Below the pieces are notes generated by a model, which was not told the DNA's origin, ran no database searches, and saw only the letters and a program-made list of their open reading frames with translations. A stretch of DNA of 64,000 bases from Caenorhabditis remanei (lineage: Eukaryota; Nematoda; Chromadorea; Rhabditida; Rhabditidae), in contig NC_071332.1 in assembly GCF_010183535.1 (NCBI RefSeq), forward strand, positions 10,478,001 to 10,542,000, read 5' to 3'. Below are positions 20,445 through 32,385 of this stretch, piece by piece. The number at the start of each line of letters is the position of its first letter. Position 1 is the first letter of the stretch. A program made the translations under genes and the position numbers.

Positions 20445-23400
20445 CTTCTCAAAATAAATAACTCACTTTACGAAATATTTATCAAGTTGAAAATTTACGC
20501 CCTTTTCTCTCGGGAGATTGAGAACTATTATTTTTTCAGATACATCGTATGAACGTTTAATTTTTCGGTCATCAGCAGATCTAATAAATTATCGAACATA
20601 AACAAGTCAGCTTCTGAATGCTATATTAGTATGTTGATTCCTTCAATTTCCGAACGAACTTGTTTGTTTAAAATTATATCGAAGAACTTTAAGTAAAACC
20701 CGCTTCGATTTTCTGAAATCCATCTTGAGATTTTCTAGTTTTCTGAATCCCAACATCTTTTAGTTTCCACATTTCTCTTCTTATTGATCGTTGAGATCTA
20801 TTCAGATCAGAAGTAGATTAAAGTAAATTAGAATTTTAATTGAAAATTCATGAGATAAATTTGCATTCTGCTATCACGATCATTGGTTATTTTCCAAATG
20901 AATTAATTGATATTGTTCTAATTTTCAAAAGATCAAACGAGAACACAAGAATTAAAGTATCAAAAATCACGAGAAAAACACAGAGCACACAAAAGTTTGA
21001 GATCGAGAGCTCTTACTATTAGAATATAAAGAGAATCGAAAATTGGTCACATCTGGAAATGTAGAGTGCTAATAATGTATTTCTCTGACCGGATCTCCAA
21101 TAAGAAACAGGTTCATAGTTGGCTATCACTCATTTTTCCAGCCAACCGATCCATTCTCTCTGCTAATTGACTGACAAACCAAATGAAACTCGGTAACATT
21201 CATCTGCTACACTAAGGAACGTCTATTTTTCTCTAAACTTCTCAATATCTGTTAGATTCTGCGATCCTTTTAACCGAAAGAATGTGTAATATCTGTTTCA
21301 TTGTCTGTGTCTCCATCTCGTACCTGAACACCAACACGCCCGCAAGAAGCTTCTTCTTCTTCATCTGCGGGACAAACTTTTCGTTGCTTTCTCACTATCT
21401 ATCCATGGCTTATCCAGTTATTGATAATATGATGCCGATTTTACTTTTTCGACTGTTCAAGTCAACCACTTGAAACCGACACCTTTTGTTTGTATTAAAG
21501 AGAAAACTGAAGGCAAAGAGTTCATTTCTGTTTCAATAAGAACTACTGCAGCCTTACTAAAACTGTTTTCGTTTTGATACATTTTGTTATTAAGGTTAAC
21601 GCGTCTCCGGCGCATTTGCTCCTATCACAGTTTTGAGACGTTTCATGATGGGCTGAAACTTTTCCTAAAGATTGATATTTTCTGCGAAACGAAAACTGAA
21701 TCCAAAGAATCATCAAGAATTCATTAGCACTGTCTAAAAAGATGAAAAGAGAGGTCTGCTGTGTAAAAACTTGCGATCCTGGACAGTATTTATTGAGAAT
21801 AATTATAGAAGTAACTCAGGTCTTCAGGTTCTCACCTACCAGGTATCTGATTACGCCGGAGTTCAAGAGTTGTAGTTTGTATTCCACGAATCCCCGACTC
21901 GTTCTAATCATTATCCAGTGTTGAAACGTATTTTCCAGTCATGAATCACGCAAATGAACTCCTTAATTCTTCTGTTTTTGTTTTTCCAACGCTCTCCACG
22001 TCATATCTCGACCCTCATCAAACACCACATGTTCCAATTCTCCTCCCACTTCTACCACTTCTTCCAGAAACTATTCCGAATTTCAAGAGGGATTTATTTT
22101 TGAAGACACTTCTAGCTCATCCGTTTCTTCCGAAACAAAAACCCACAAAAACATCTGCAAACGCTTTCTCTCTCACTCTCACTCATCCTTTCAAGTTTAA
22201 TAAACGCGTCCTTCTTCTTCATCTTTTCACTTGAGTCCGGTGTCGTCCGTCCATTACTACGTCAAGGTGTCTAACAAGAGCTCTTCTTATCCCCCCCATC
22301 TCTCAGTTCCACTCCAATCTTTCAACCCGATCTCTCGACTTTGTATCTCACAAGTTAGTTAGTTACCCTCAGCTCCCAACTTTTGAGATGAATTGTTTGC
22401 TCTTCATGTGTCGTAAGAAATATGTGCTTATACTTGATTTTTTCCAAATTTTATTTTCAAGTTATTCTCAGTCTGTTTTGTTTTTTTTTAAAGGCGCAGT
22501 TCTTACAAATGGTTCTTATTTTTGGTTCCTACAAATGTCTGATCAGTAAATCTGTGATTTCTACTTAATTTCTTGACATCAGAAACTCACATTGTAAATA
22601 GTCTCAGTCTAATTAAAATAATCCGATCGTGAATCAAGTTAACTTTTTAGTTTGACCCGATAACCTGCCTTAAAGAAGTGATTTCCCCTGGTTTTAGACT
22701 TTTTTCAAATCAGCTGTGCAAGTTACAGTATAACTTTCAAATTTAGATGATTTTCTCTTCCATTTTATTCTGAAAAAGGAACAATCGATCAAGGTAAACC
22801 TGTGGGATATTCTATTAAAAGTACATAAACTTCTTCAACTTTTCCCGATTCTAATATTTCCCTATTTACACACTGGACAATGATCAGAACTCAAGTGGAA
22901 GGGCAAAGTTGGCGCATTTCGGGATCTTCATTCCTTCCCGCTACAAAACTTTCTCCTCTTCTTCTTCTTCTAATTATACATGCCATTCTATTTTCTTCAC
23001 ACACCTTCTTCTTCTTCTTCTCTTTTTCCTTCCCTAGGTGTGTCTTTTCATTCATCTCCCCTTATTGCTAATTGCCCTTTCACAGTATGTCGACAAGTAC
23101 TAATAATAACCGTTATTCTTGTCTTTCTTTTTCGAAGTGATTTGTGGTTTGTTTCGTAACAAAGACAGCATCCAGAATATTTTTCGAAAACGGATTACTA
23201 TTTGAATTTCAAATTTTTTCAAAGGTTTTGATAACATCACAATGTTTTGTAACTATTTTTGTGTTTAAATTCGTAGATTTTTATTATGGGTCTGATTTTT
23301 ATCCAACTCTTACTGAAACTCAACGAATATTACAGGGAGAAGAATGTAAAATTCAAATTTTGATATAGTTTCCGAGAATCTTACTGTAAGAATTGATAGT

Positions 23401-24482
23401 AAGAAGAAACACTCAACATTGTTAATTGAATAGATATTTAAACCCATTGTGAAAGAATTAAGAATAAGGAAATCCTTTTTAAAAAAAGTTATTAATGAAA
23501 ATTATTTTTCAAGATAAAAAGTTTACTATGACCTGTGAATCTTTAAATTTGAAGGAATTTGTTTACCAATTGGGGAATCCTTTCTTGTTTCAATGATTCA
23601 ATGAACTTTTGATTCTCTCTTTCACCTCTTTTCTCACCTTCTTTTCATTCAATTCTTCCTTTAATTCAAAACAATTTACGCATGTGAAAATTTGCAAAAA
23701 TCTCATGAAAATAAAGAGATGAACGCAAATATCTCACTCTTGCCCCTCTTTTCTTTTCTTTTTCCGTAGAAACACACAAAAAAGAATGAGGGATATAAAT
23801 ATTGGCGTGGCAAATGAGAAAACTGTATTTACCTATTTTTCCTCTGCATCTCTTCATCTCTCTTCCAATTTTCTTTCAGTATTAGCTTCACGAGACAAAA
23901 GTAAAAAGGGAAGAGATTCTATTTTTGCTCAGAGATTTGAGAGAAAACAAAAATGATTTCAATCAATAATGAAAAGTGTCAGAAGAGACTGAAAGTCAGG
24001 AAAAGAGGAAAATGGTCAAACTGATGTGTGACAGAAAGAAAAGAAAGAAGATTGGGGGAAAAGAGTCACCTGTTCGAAAGTGGTTCATTGTGATCAGAAG
24101 TTTCATTTCGCAACTCGTTTCATTATTCTTCTCCTTTTTCTTCTTCTTTTTCCATAATTTCCAAACTTTAAAACCTTTTTCGTTACACTTTGTTTTGTCC
24201 TTACGATGGCCTTTGAGGCTGATCTTATAGGAAAAAAGAAATCTGATACCATCTTTTTTGAAAAATACAAACTAGAACTATGCGGAAAAATTTAGTTTCA
24301 TAACAAGCTTAGAAAAATTATTATTTGAAAATAAACCGTGATGGAGAAATCTATTCAAATAGGCCTGTTTTTGATCTCTACAGTATACCAGATTGTCCTT
24401 CTTTTTTCGAATCTTCCTGACTTTTCTCATTTGATTTCCTCCTTAAAATCATAAAACGTATAAAAGTTTCAACTTTTTCCAG
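20445..24482. other. 4-kb stretch without a recognised gene
   Basis: Several open frames of 60-97 codons occur, but none has family resemblance, phase-compatible neighbours or conserved composition. Tracts of CTT/TTC are frequent (about 22940-23040). It probably includes the promoter and untranslated 5' exons of the tropomodulin gene, whose coding start is preceded by a splice acceptor. Confidence 0.4.
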
Positions 24483-27400
24483 ATGGAAGAAGAACTCCAG
24501 CAGCTACGAACAAACGCGTCATCTGATTTGATGACTGATGAGGTAAGAGGATTAAGAGATAAATTGAATTCTTGAATACTTAAGGATTTCATCGCCACTA
24601 TCGAGTCGATGGGTGTCGAAGCTCAGGAACGGGAAATCAATGATTTGTTGAGTGAGTTTTCTTTTTGAACCAGAAAAATATCTTGGCAAAATATTGAGGG
24701 AACTTGGAAAAATTGTAGACGTTTTATATTCATAATACTTGAACAAAAAGTTTTCAACCTAGACAATCATGAGATTTTTCCTCAAACTCCCCCACTAGAA
24801 GAGCAAAAAGCAAATCAACACCCACTGTGAATTTCCAAGAAAACACCTTATATTTACCAATAGGATTACCGTTTTGAACGGTCTCCCTATCCCTCTCTTT
24901 TTTCCTTTTTCTTCGTTTTCTTCTGTCCATTCTATTCCATCTCTTTCTCCCCAGAAAGAAGTGAAAAAAGGCATTTCTGGTACCAGAACTCTCTCAAAGT
25001 ACACAATCTCGTTTTTCTGTGTGAAGTTTTCTGACACAGACTGTGGAAAGTTCTATTTTTTTCAAAAGTAAACTTTTACACTTTTTCTAATTACTCAACT
25101 CATACTTCAACTTCTCAGAAGCAATGCACGAGAATCGAATCGTTTCGTGGGATGAAGCTGAGCGCATTCTTATGGAAACCGATCAGACACCCGTGAGTTT
25201 TGAAATTCTTCTTATTTCATTTAGAGATACTCACAATACATTTGTTCTAGATAAATTGGTGAAACCAGAGTCTTGAAATTGAGAAAACTTGTGTTACCCT
25301 TGATCTTGATTTTGATTATGATGGTGAAAAATAATATTCATAGTGATTTTAAAACTTTGCAAGTGTTGGTGCTACGATTTATTTGTTGGAAGTTTTTAAA
25401 ACTTGCGTTTTTTTTTAGATAAAATGCAGCTTGCCAGAACAAACAAGACCTACAGAACCAGATAATGAAATCGATGTTGACCAGTGTATCAGAAAACTGC
25501 TTGATAATGATCCATCTCTCAAAGAGATCAATTTGAATAATATGAAGGTGAGTCTTTGGAAAAATCATTCCCAATGATTAAACTATTCATTTATTTTCAG
25601 AGAACTCCAGTTCCTGCAATCAAAAGACTACTGGAAGCCCTGGCTTATAATGAACATTGTGAGAGAATTTCCCTCGCCAACATGGGATTATATGATCATG
25701 ACATCAATGTTCTGGTCACTGTCATTGAAATGAATCAGGCAATCAAGAAAGTGAATTTGGAAACTAATTATTTGAGTGGTAGGATATTTAGATTATCTTA
25801 TGTTTTTTTAATCTGAATATTTCAGGAGATTTCTTTTCGAAGCTGTTCAAAGCAGCTTTGGTGAATGAATCAGTTGAAGAGATCAAAGCAGTGAATCAGG
25901 GAGTTTCATTTTCAACTCAATCGGAAAAAGAGATTATTGATGCAATTGTGAAAAATCATGGACTGACGAAGATTTCAATTAATTTCCGGTTACCAGAAGG
26001 AAGACATAAAGTTGAAAATGCTACGTTGCGAAATGGAGAATTTAGTAAGTCAACACTATCTGTTTTTGCAAATGAACTCAAAAGTAATAATTTCTGAATA
26101 ATGTCACACCATCTCAACACTTTCGCAAAACAATTCAATCAATTTCAGAACGGATAAAACGACGAGAAGCGGCTCAAAAAGCTCGACTGGAAGCTGAGGA
26201 ACTTGCTAAGAATCCAGTGGTGAGTATTTCTCTGAAACTTTTTCGAATAATTTCCTTCGTTTTCCAGCCTAAATTGGTACCGGAGCCTAAAAAGGAGCCA
26301 GAGCCGAAGAAAATTGCTCCCAAGGTTCGTTTGACAGTCTTCTGAATGATGCATGGAGTGAACCCGAACGATTGTATAAATATTAATTCTTCTCTTAAAG
26401 ACTGTTTGATGTGATGATACCCCGGTTTGATGTGTGATTTTTAATCCTTCCTTATCTCAACTAATTATTGATTTCTCTGAACATTGTATTCAGAAAATTC
26501 ATGTACTAACTCTCCGAACATTCTTATGCTCCACATTTCTCCATTTTCGGAGCATTAATTGACATATTTATTTGTGAAATTATACCAACGTACGTTTGTA
26601 TAAATGCTTATTTTCAGGCTTTTGTCTTCCGTTGTCCGATTTTTTCAGGTCATTCGTGTTGTTTCTTTTTTGTCCTCAACATCTTTTACTGTTTCTATGT
26701 GACTGCAGTTCCGAGATGTTTCTTTTTTATCAATTCTCTTTTATTCATCATCAATATTTTCTAGATTCCGATTGGACCAAAATCTCTTGTTTCTCCTGAA
26801 CCACGTCCTTCTGCTGCTCCAAAAACTGTTCCAGTCGTGGCAACTGCTCCACCAAAATCTACAATTCTGATGAAACAACTATCCTTCCAAAGAGCTAGTA
26901 GAGAATCTGAAGAAGATACTGAGCTAGTTGCACCTCCGCCAATTCCTGAGCCGCCGAAGAAGTTAGCTATTCCGAAGACTTTTATGAAAAATGAGGAAAC
27001 GGTAACTCTTCAAAAAGTGGCAAAGAGACCAACTAGACAGTGGGAACCCAAGAAACAAGAGTCGCTTGAAAAGGAAGATGTGAAAGAAGAACCGAAGAAA
27101 TTAGAAGAGATCAAGAAGGTTGACATGAAGAGAGAAGAGATTACAAAGAAAGAAGATGTCAAATTGATTGAAGATATCAAAAACATTCCCGCTAAAGTTG
27201 AAAAGAAACTATGGGAACCGAAAGTAGCTCCAGTTCTTGATGGATATGCTCCGATACTGGATGTATCTGGAAATGCAGCTGCCACTGTTGCGAAACCAAA
27301 ACTAGATGGTGCAGCTGCTGTAAAAGTGAAAAGACCGCCCATCACAGCTAAAAACATTTGGGAACAAAGAATGGCAAAGATTGAGAAAAAGGAGGAAAAG

Positions 27401-27865
27401 AAGAAGCCACTGCTTTCGATTCAAAAAATAAGAGAAATGGAGAAAAAGGATGAAATCAAGAAAGAAGAGGATGATCGATTGGAGCAACTTTTGAAAAAAG
27501 AGAAAGAACCGAAAAGATTGAATAATGAGCATAAGAAGTTATTTGAAAATGGAAGAGAATCAGTGGAAACAGCAGTGAAACCAGAAAGAAGACACGTCCA
27601 GAAGCTTGTTGGAAAGAAGCCAAATTCTATTCTGAATCATTCAGAACTAACGAAAATTGAGGGAGAAAAGAAAGAAGAAACGAGACCAACTACAGTAATC
27701 AGACGAACTGTTATGAGGAAAAAAGAGGAGCCAAAGGAGTCTGAAATCTCTGAAATCGAAAAACCAAAAAGAAGATTGGTTCGGAAGAAAAAAGTCGTGG
27801 AAGGGGATGAAACGAATGGACATCAACATCATTTGACTAGTGCTCCACCGCAAGCAGTTCATTGA
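24483..27865 (+). CDS. Tropomodulin-family actin pointed-end protein with long charged tail
   Basis: Nine coding exons join in frame: 24483-24542, 24585-24651, 25119-25192, 25419-25547, 25601-25778, 25826-26044, 26149-26219, 26268-26324 and 26765-27865, giving 651 residues. The ATG directly follows a TTTCCAG acceptor. Residues ~70-245 form the tropomodulin leucine-rich-repeat domain (CIRKLLDNDPSLKEINLNN; HCERISLANMGLYDHDINVL; GLTKISINFRLPEGRHK). Such proteins cap slow-growing actin filament ends, classically in muscle. Unlike canonical ~350-400-residue tropomodulins it has a tail of some 400 residues, rich in Lys, Glu and Pro (EPKKEPEPKKIAPK and many KKEE runs), mostly in one 1.1-kb exon and probably disordered. 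A leiomodin-like extension is an alternative description. C. elegans has tmd-1 and tmd-2; I lean to tmd-2 (also chromosome V) but cannot confirm it. Confidence 0.85.
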
Positions 27866-30800
27866 TATCTCAATTATTTTTAAAGGAAAAGATTTTGGAT
27901 TTGATAGAGGTATATTGAATTTCTAGATCGAATTTTTTCGAATTGATTTCAAAATAATTCTATCATAATTCAGCTTTTTTATTTTCCTTTGAAAACTTTA
28001 ATGTAATTATTGACTAAAATTATCTGCCTCTTATGTGATATCTACATGTACTGTAATTATTCTTTTTCTATTTTTTAAACAGTAATTTCCACAATACTTG
28101 TCTGCTCTGGAACCGTTTAACTTGAATTTCCTCCAATTTCTCTACACTGTCACCATTCATTTTCTCTTTTTTCCCGAATGCTCTTTGCTCATCTCCCTCT
28201 TCTCCAATCCTTACTGTCGAATAACTTATTGATGAATGTAAGATTTTTCGCCGAGAAAATGCCAGAATTTTCAGCAAAACGCATGTCATTTCATAACACT
28301 TACAAATATAGAAAACTCTGAATATTTTCCAGATAGGAGTTATGGTTGAAGAAAAGCAGTCACCGCCAATGCAGGTGTATAAATTGAATCGTGGACTCTC
28401 GAAAGATGTTCAATAAACTGTTTTCTGTGAAAAACTCATTCTTTTGACAATTATCTGAATCACTTAATGATTATAATCGGGATTTGAAATCAATGAATAA
28501 ACCTGTGAAACTGATTTTCCAATTGAAAAAAGAACACAACTATATTTGATCCATCATGACTCCTGTGGCAAAATGGACCTTCATTTCGCCCACTCTTCTT
28601 CATTATTCATACCCAAATTTTAATTTTTCGAAAAACGAATATGGTAATTTTTCTTATTTCTTGTTAGTTTTTGCTGGTTTGGGATGCACTTTGTGGATAG
28701 AGAAAGTCATTGATTACAAGGAGCCATAAAACAACAAAGTTCACTTCAAATGTTGAAAAGAACCTATATAATAGTCGAAGTGTAGTGGGAAACTTGTACG
28801 AGAGATGGTTTCCCCAAACGCTGAATTCACATAATATTCATATACATTCAGGCACGCTTGCACATTTTTCATAACCAGATTATGTCGGATTATATGAGAA
28901 CAAAAAAGTCTCGTTGCTCGTCCATGAAGGCCCTTTTATTAAGTTGTCTCAGATTATTTTCCCAAAATAATATATGTATGTCTATTACAGATTGTGAGAT
29001 ATTTCTTCACTTGATAATTAAGATAAATCAATTCGTAACTTCAGCAATATGACCTGTTGGCTGGCATTCTGCCATAGATTTGTCGAATCTTTCAGCGAAA
29101 AATCGTATAATCACACATACTATGTCATTCAAATAACATATTTCATCCAGATGACGACTAAATGTCAGAAAGTGTGACATTAAAATATGTATTTCTCAAT
29201 TATCAATCAGCAGTGCACTTTTCATCTTCCATGGATTTTAATGTCGTTTCTCTAGAACATTACGCACAAATAGACATATCTAATCAAAATATATCCGAAT
29301 CTTCAAAGGGCTAACAGGATAAAACGCTAAACGTTTTTTTTTCGAGTATCAGAGCTTATCCTGGCAACGCTGTCTGCCGGAAATCCGTTTCTTCTGATAC
29401 GTATGATGGAGTGGATAAGCATTTCTGTCGACGAATAAATATTTTTCATATTTCATGTAGGCACCATATGTAGGCTTCTCTTAATCTTTCATTTATATCC
29501 AGTTGTTCTATGGATTTGAATACCATATTGTTTTGTGTTTTGTCATATTTTATGACGGATTTGTACATATGCAGAAGTGACGTTCCTTTCGCAATGACTC
29601 TACATTATTATAATGTCACAGTGCATATCGTTTTCACAGATATAGAGTTACTTCTTCCCTTTTCCTGATGCAAAAGTCTCTTCTTCCAGATGCCACATGG
29701 TTTAGTCCTTGTGGATAAGTTGAGAGAAAAGCAAAGCGCAACAACACTTTCGACCAATTATCTTACTCAAGAGAAAACAGAAGAAAAAGTTGATAATTGA
29801 GTTAGCAGAGAATGCGCAAATAGGTTGTCCACTCGATTCTTTTTTCTCTTATGTTTGCTCTTTAATTCTGATTTTTGAATATTCACGTATGTTTCGAGTT
29901 TGCTTCTTGCAATTGGGAGCTTGATTGTAAGCTAAAGAAATGCTTCTGATATTCTAGATGTTCCTGATGAATATTCCTGATAATTATTTCTGATTTCCTA
30001 AAACTCATAGACATCTCTTATTTTAAAACAACTTGAATATTTCACTTCTAGACATGAAGTTCATAAAAGGTTGGAAGACGTCAGATGCGTGTATCATAAT
30101 TCTCACGGGCTCTGGGAATACCTGACTATTTCATAACTTCCTTATTCTTTTGAGAGATTAGAAATTTCCGAAATTATTTTGTTTCTGGCTTCATCTAGAT
30201 CTTGTGATACATGTTTTATAGTTTTATATTAGCTTTGATAAAAGTGGTGAGTAATATAAGTAAAGGAGCACCTTTCCATTCAAACTATGAAAACTATAGC
30301 TTCTCCAAAATCATTTATCGTTCATGCTTTTCTTTCTAAATCTAGGACCTGTCTCTATTTTTGAATTTCGAACTAACAGCAAGTAGACTAGTAAGAAAAT
30401 GTCGGTCGCAAAACTTCAACACAACCAATAATTCAAAAACTTTTCCCCTCTTTCTACCTTCTCTCTGAAACCCGATAAATTATAGGTTGTCCTCTAGAAA
30501 ATTGAAAATTTGAAAAATTGATCATCTCGTCTTCGCACTTTTCCCTCTCCGTTACTCTTCTTCTCCTCCTTACTTTTGGCTATTTCTACTTTCATTTTTC
30601 AAATCCAAATCCTTCGTGCAAAAACGGGAAATGAGACTGAGTTGAGATCGTGTGCGAAGATTCATTGTCCTCATCTTCTTACGTCTTCTATCCGCTTCAT
30701 TAGACTCTTCTCGAACCCGGTGCCGGCATCGGCCCATTTGCTCTTTTAGTGCTCTGTTGACTTTTTATGCTGCTCCATTCCCCATTTTTCGCTCGCCCCT

Positions 30801-31031
30801 CCCATTGTCTTCCTATTTTCACTCTCTTTCATTTTCTTCATTTTCCCTTCTCCCCTTCTTCAATTCTATTTTCTAATAAATAAAATGTCTTGCGGTTTTA
30901 AACGAACCACCATCAAACCGCCCATTTTTCCGTTCGACTATTAGCGGGAAGGACCACCACCGCAGCTCCACCGAATTTTATGACCTTGCACACAACATGT
31001 TCTCAGTCACTTATTTCTAACAAATTCTCTT
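27866..31031. other. 3.2-kb stretch without a firm gene
   Basis: A splice acceptor and a short open frame at 28333-28415, followed by AATAAA, could be an alternative 3' exon of the tropomodulin gene (see findings). The rest shows no coding signal. A pyrimidine-rich tract at about 30540-30880 lies upstream of the next gene. Confidence 0.4.
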
Positions 31032-31944
31032 ATGATTCACGCTCGTAACCATTCCACTATTCCTATATCTTCCGTCACTTCATCTGATGACGTCACTATA
31101 GAACAGGTCAAGACATGTTGTGAATCAATGGCACTCTCGGACATCTTCCCCATATTCATTGTCGCTGGAGCGCTCTGGATTCTGGTATACTGTATTCTGA
31201 TGACTCAGAAGATATTCATGGACAGTCAGTATCAAGAGATACAACCAAAACAACATGGAGATGAGGAAGAAGATGAACATCATGCACCTCCTCAACAACA
31301 TAATCAAGGAAATAATCATGGTGACCATCCAAATGTGGAGAAGGAAAAGTAAGTTACAAATCTAGAGCCTCAACTAAACCTTCATTTTACCTGAGCTGTA
31401 TGAGAATAAGATATTGTTGAAGTGAGATGTATTGTGTTATTCCTCAAACATTCTGAGACCGCTGTTGTTGCCTTTATCTTTTTTGATATACATTTGAATC
31501 TTAATTGGTGTACTTGAAAAACTAGGAAACCTGCAATTTAAAAAAAAAAGGACTGCGATGAAATCCTATGTGAGTAAGACCATAAATGCATATAAAGTGA
31601 GTTGAAATGGAAGATTTCATTGTTGCCTATCGTCTTGGAGAAGACAGAAAGCATTTCGAACATAGTTCACTAGAATCATTCACTTTGCATGATCCACACA
31701 AAAAAAAAACTATTCAACAGAAACTCAAAACTATCAAGTTCAAATACCATTCAGAAACTTTCGTTTTCATTGGAAAAATATCTCTCCTACAAACAGAAAG
31801 AAACAATTTGTTTCTGTTTCCTCCTCCTTGTCCGAATAACTGTCATGCCACCGATAGAATAATCCGGTTTTGAGTAATCCTTTTTTTCTTTACAGTCACA
31901 AACATGATCACAACGAACGGACCTTTTTTGCCTACTATCTCTGA
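31032..31944 (+). CDS. Small single-pass membrane protein, His/Asn-rich tail
   Basis: Two exons, 31032-31348 and 31896-31944, join in phase 2 to encode 121 residues. A soluble N-terminal part (HARNHSTIPISSVTSSDD) is followed by one hydrophobic segment (IFPIFIVAGALWILVYCILM). A strongly hydrophilic, acidic and His/Gln/Asn-rich tail (GDEEEDEHHAPPQQHNQGNN) runs into the second exon, which continues the same composition (HKHDHNERTF) and ends FFAYYL. The match in composition across the junction supports the splice. I do not recognise the family. There is no signal peptide, so the single segment probably acts as a signal anchor; topology is unclear. An 88-codon open frame in the intron (31607-31873) is not part of it. 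Confidence 0.6.
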
Positions 31945-32385
31945 ATCTACTCATTTTCAAACACGGGTTTTAATATAATAATTGATTTATTTGTCTCTTT
32001 TCATTAATTGTTGAGTTTCTTTTATATGTATTTTGGTTCTTCGGTCTCGTAATAATACAATTTATTCTTATTCTCTATTTGGTGTTTTAATAAAAACTGA
32101 AATGACGCATTGTTTTTTTTTATTGGTTTCAATTGATTCTTAGGTTCAAAAATAACAAAGATAACAGATGATAACAACCCACTCAAAGTTTTTAAAAGAA
32201 GAAAAATAAAAAAGATATGGTCTCCATTGGTTAATCGATTTTGCTAAAGGAAAAAGCGTACCCATGATTTCTAGTTTCTAGTCATTTTGGTTCGAAATCT
32301 GACGTTGATTGATTGAATCTTCTGCTATCCCTCCCTTCGTTACATCATCTGATCTGATCTCTTTCAGTTTTACTTTCGATTAGAA
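31945..32385. other. Gene-free stretch
   Basis: 3' flank of the small membrane protein gene and promoter of the UNC-93-like gene. A TTTCAG acceptor at 32361-32366, 19 nt before the next ATG, is a likely SL trans-splice site. Confidence 0.5.

Noticed and set aside
31607..31873. 88-codon plus-strand open frame
   Set aside because: It lies in the intron of the small membrane protein gene, with no signal peptide, domain or compatible splice phase.
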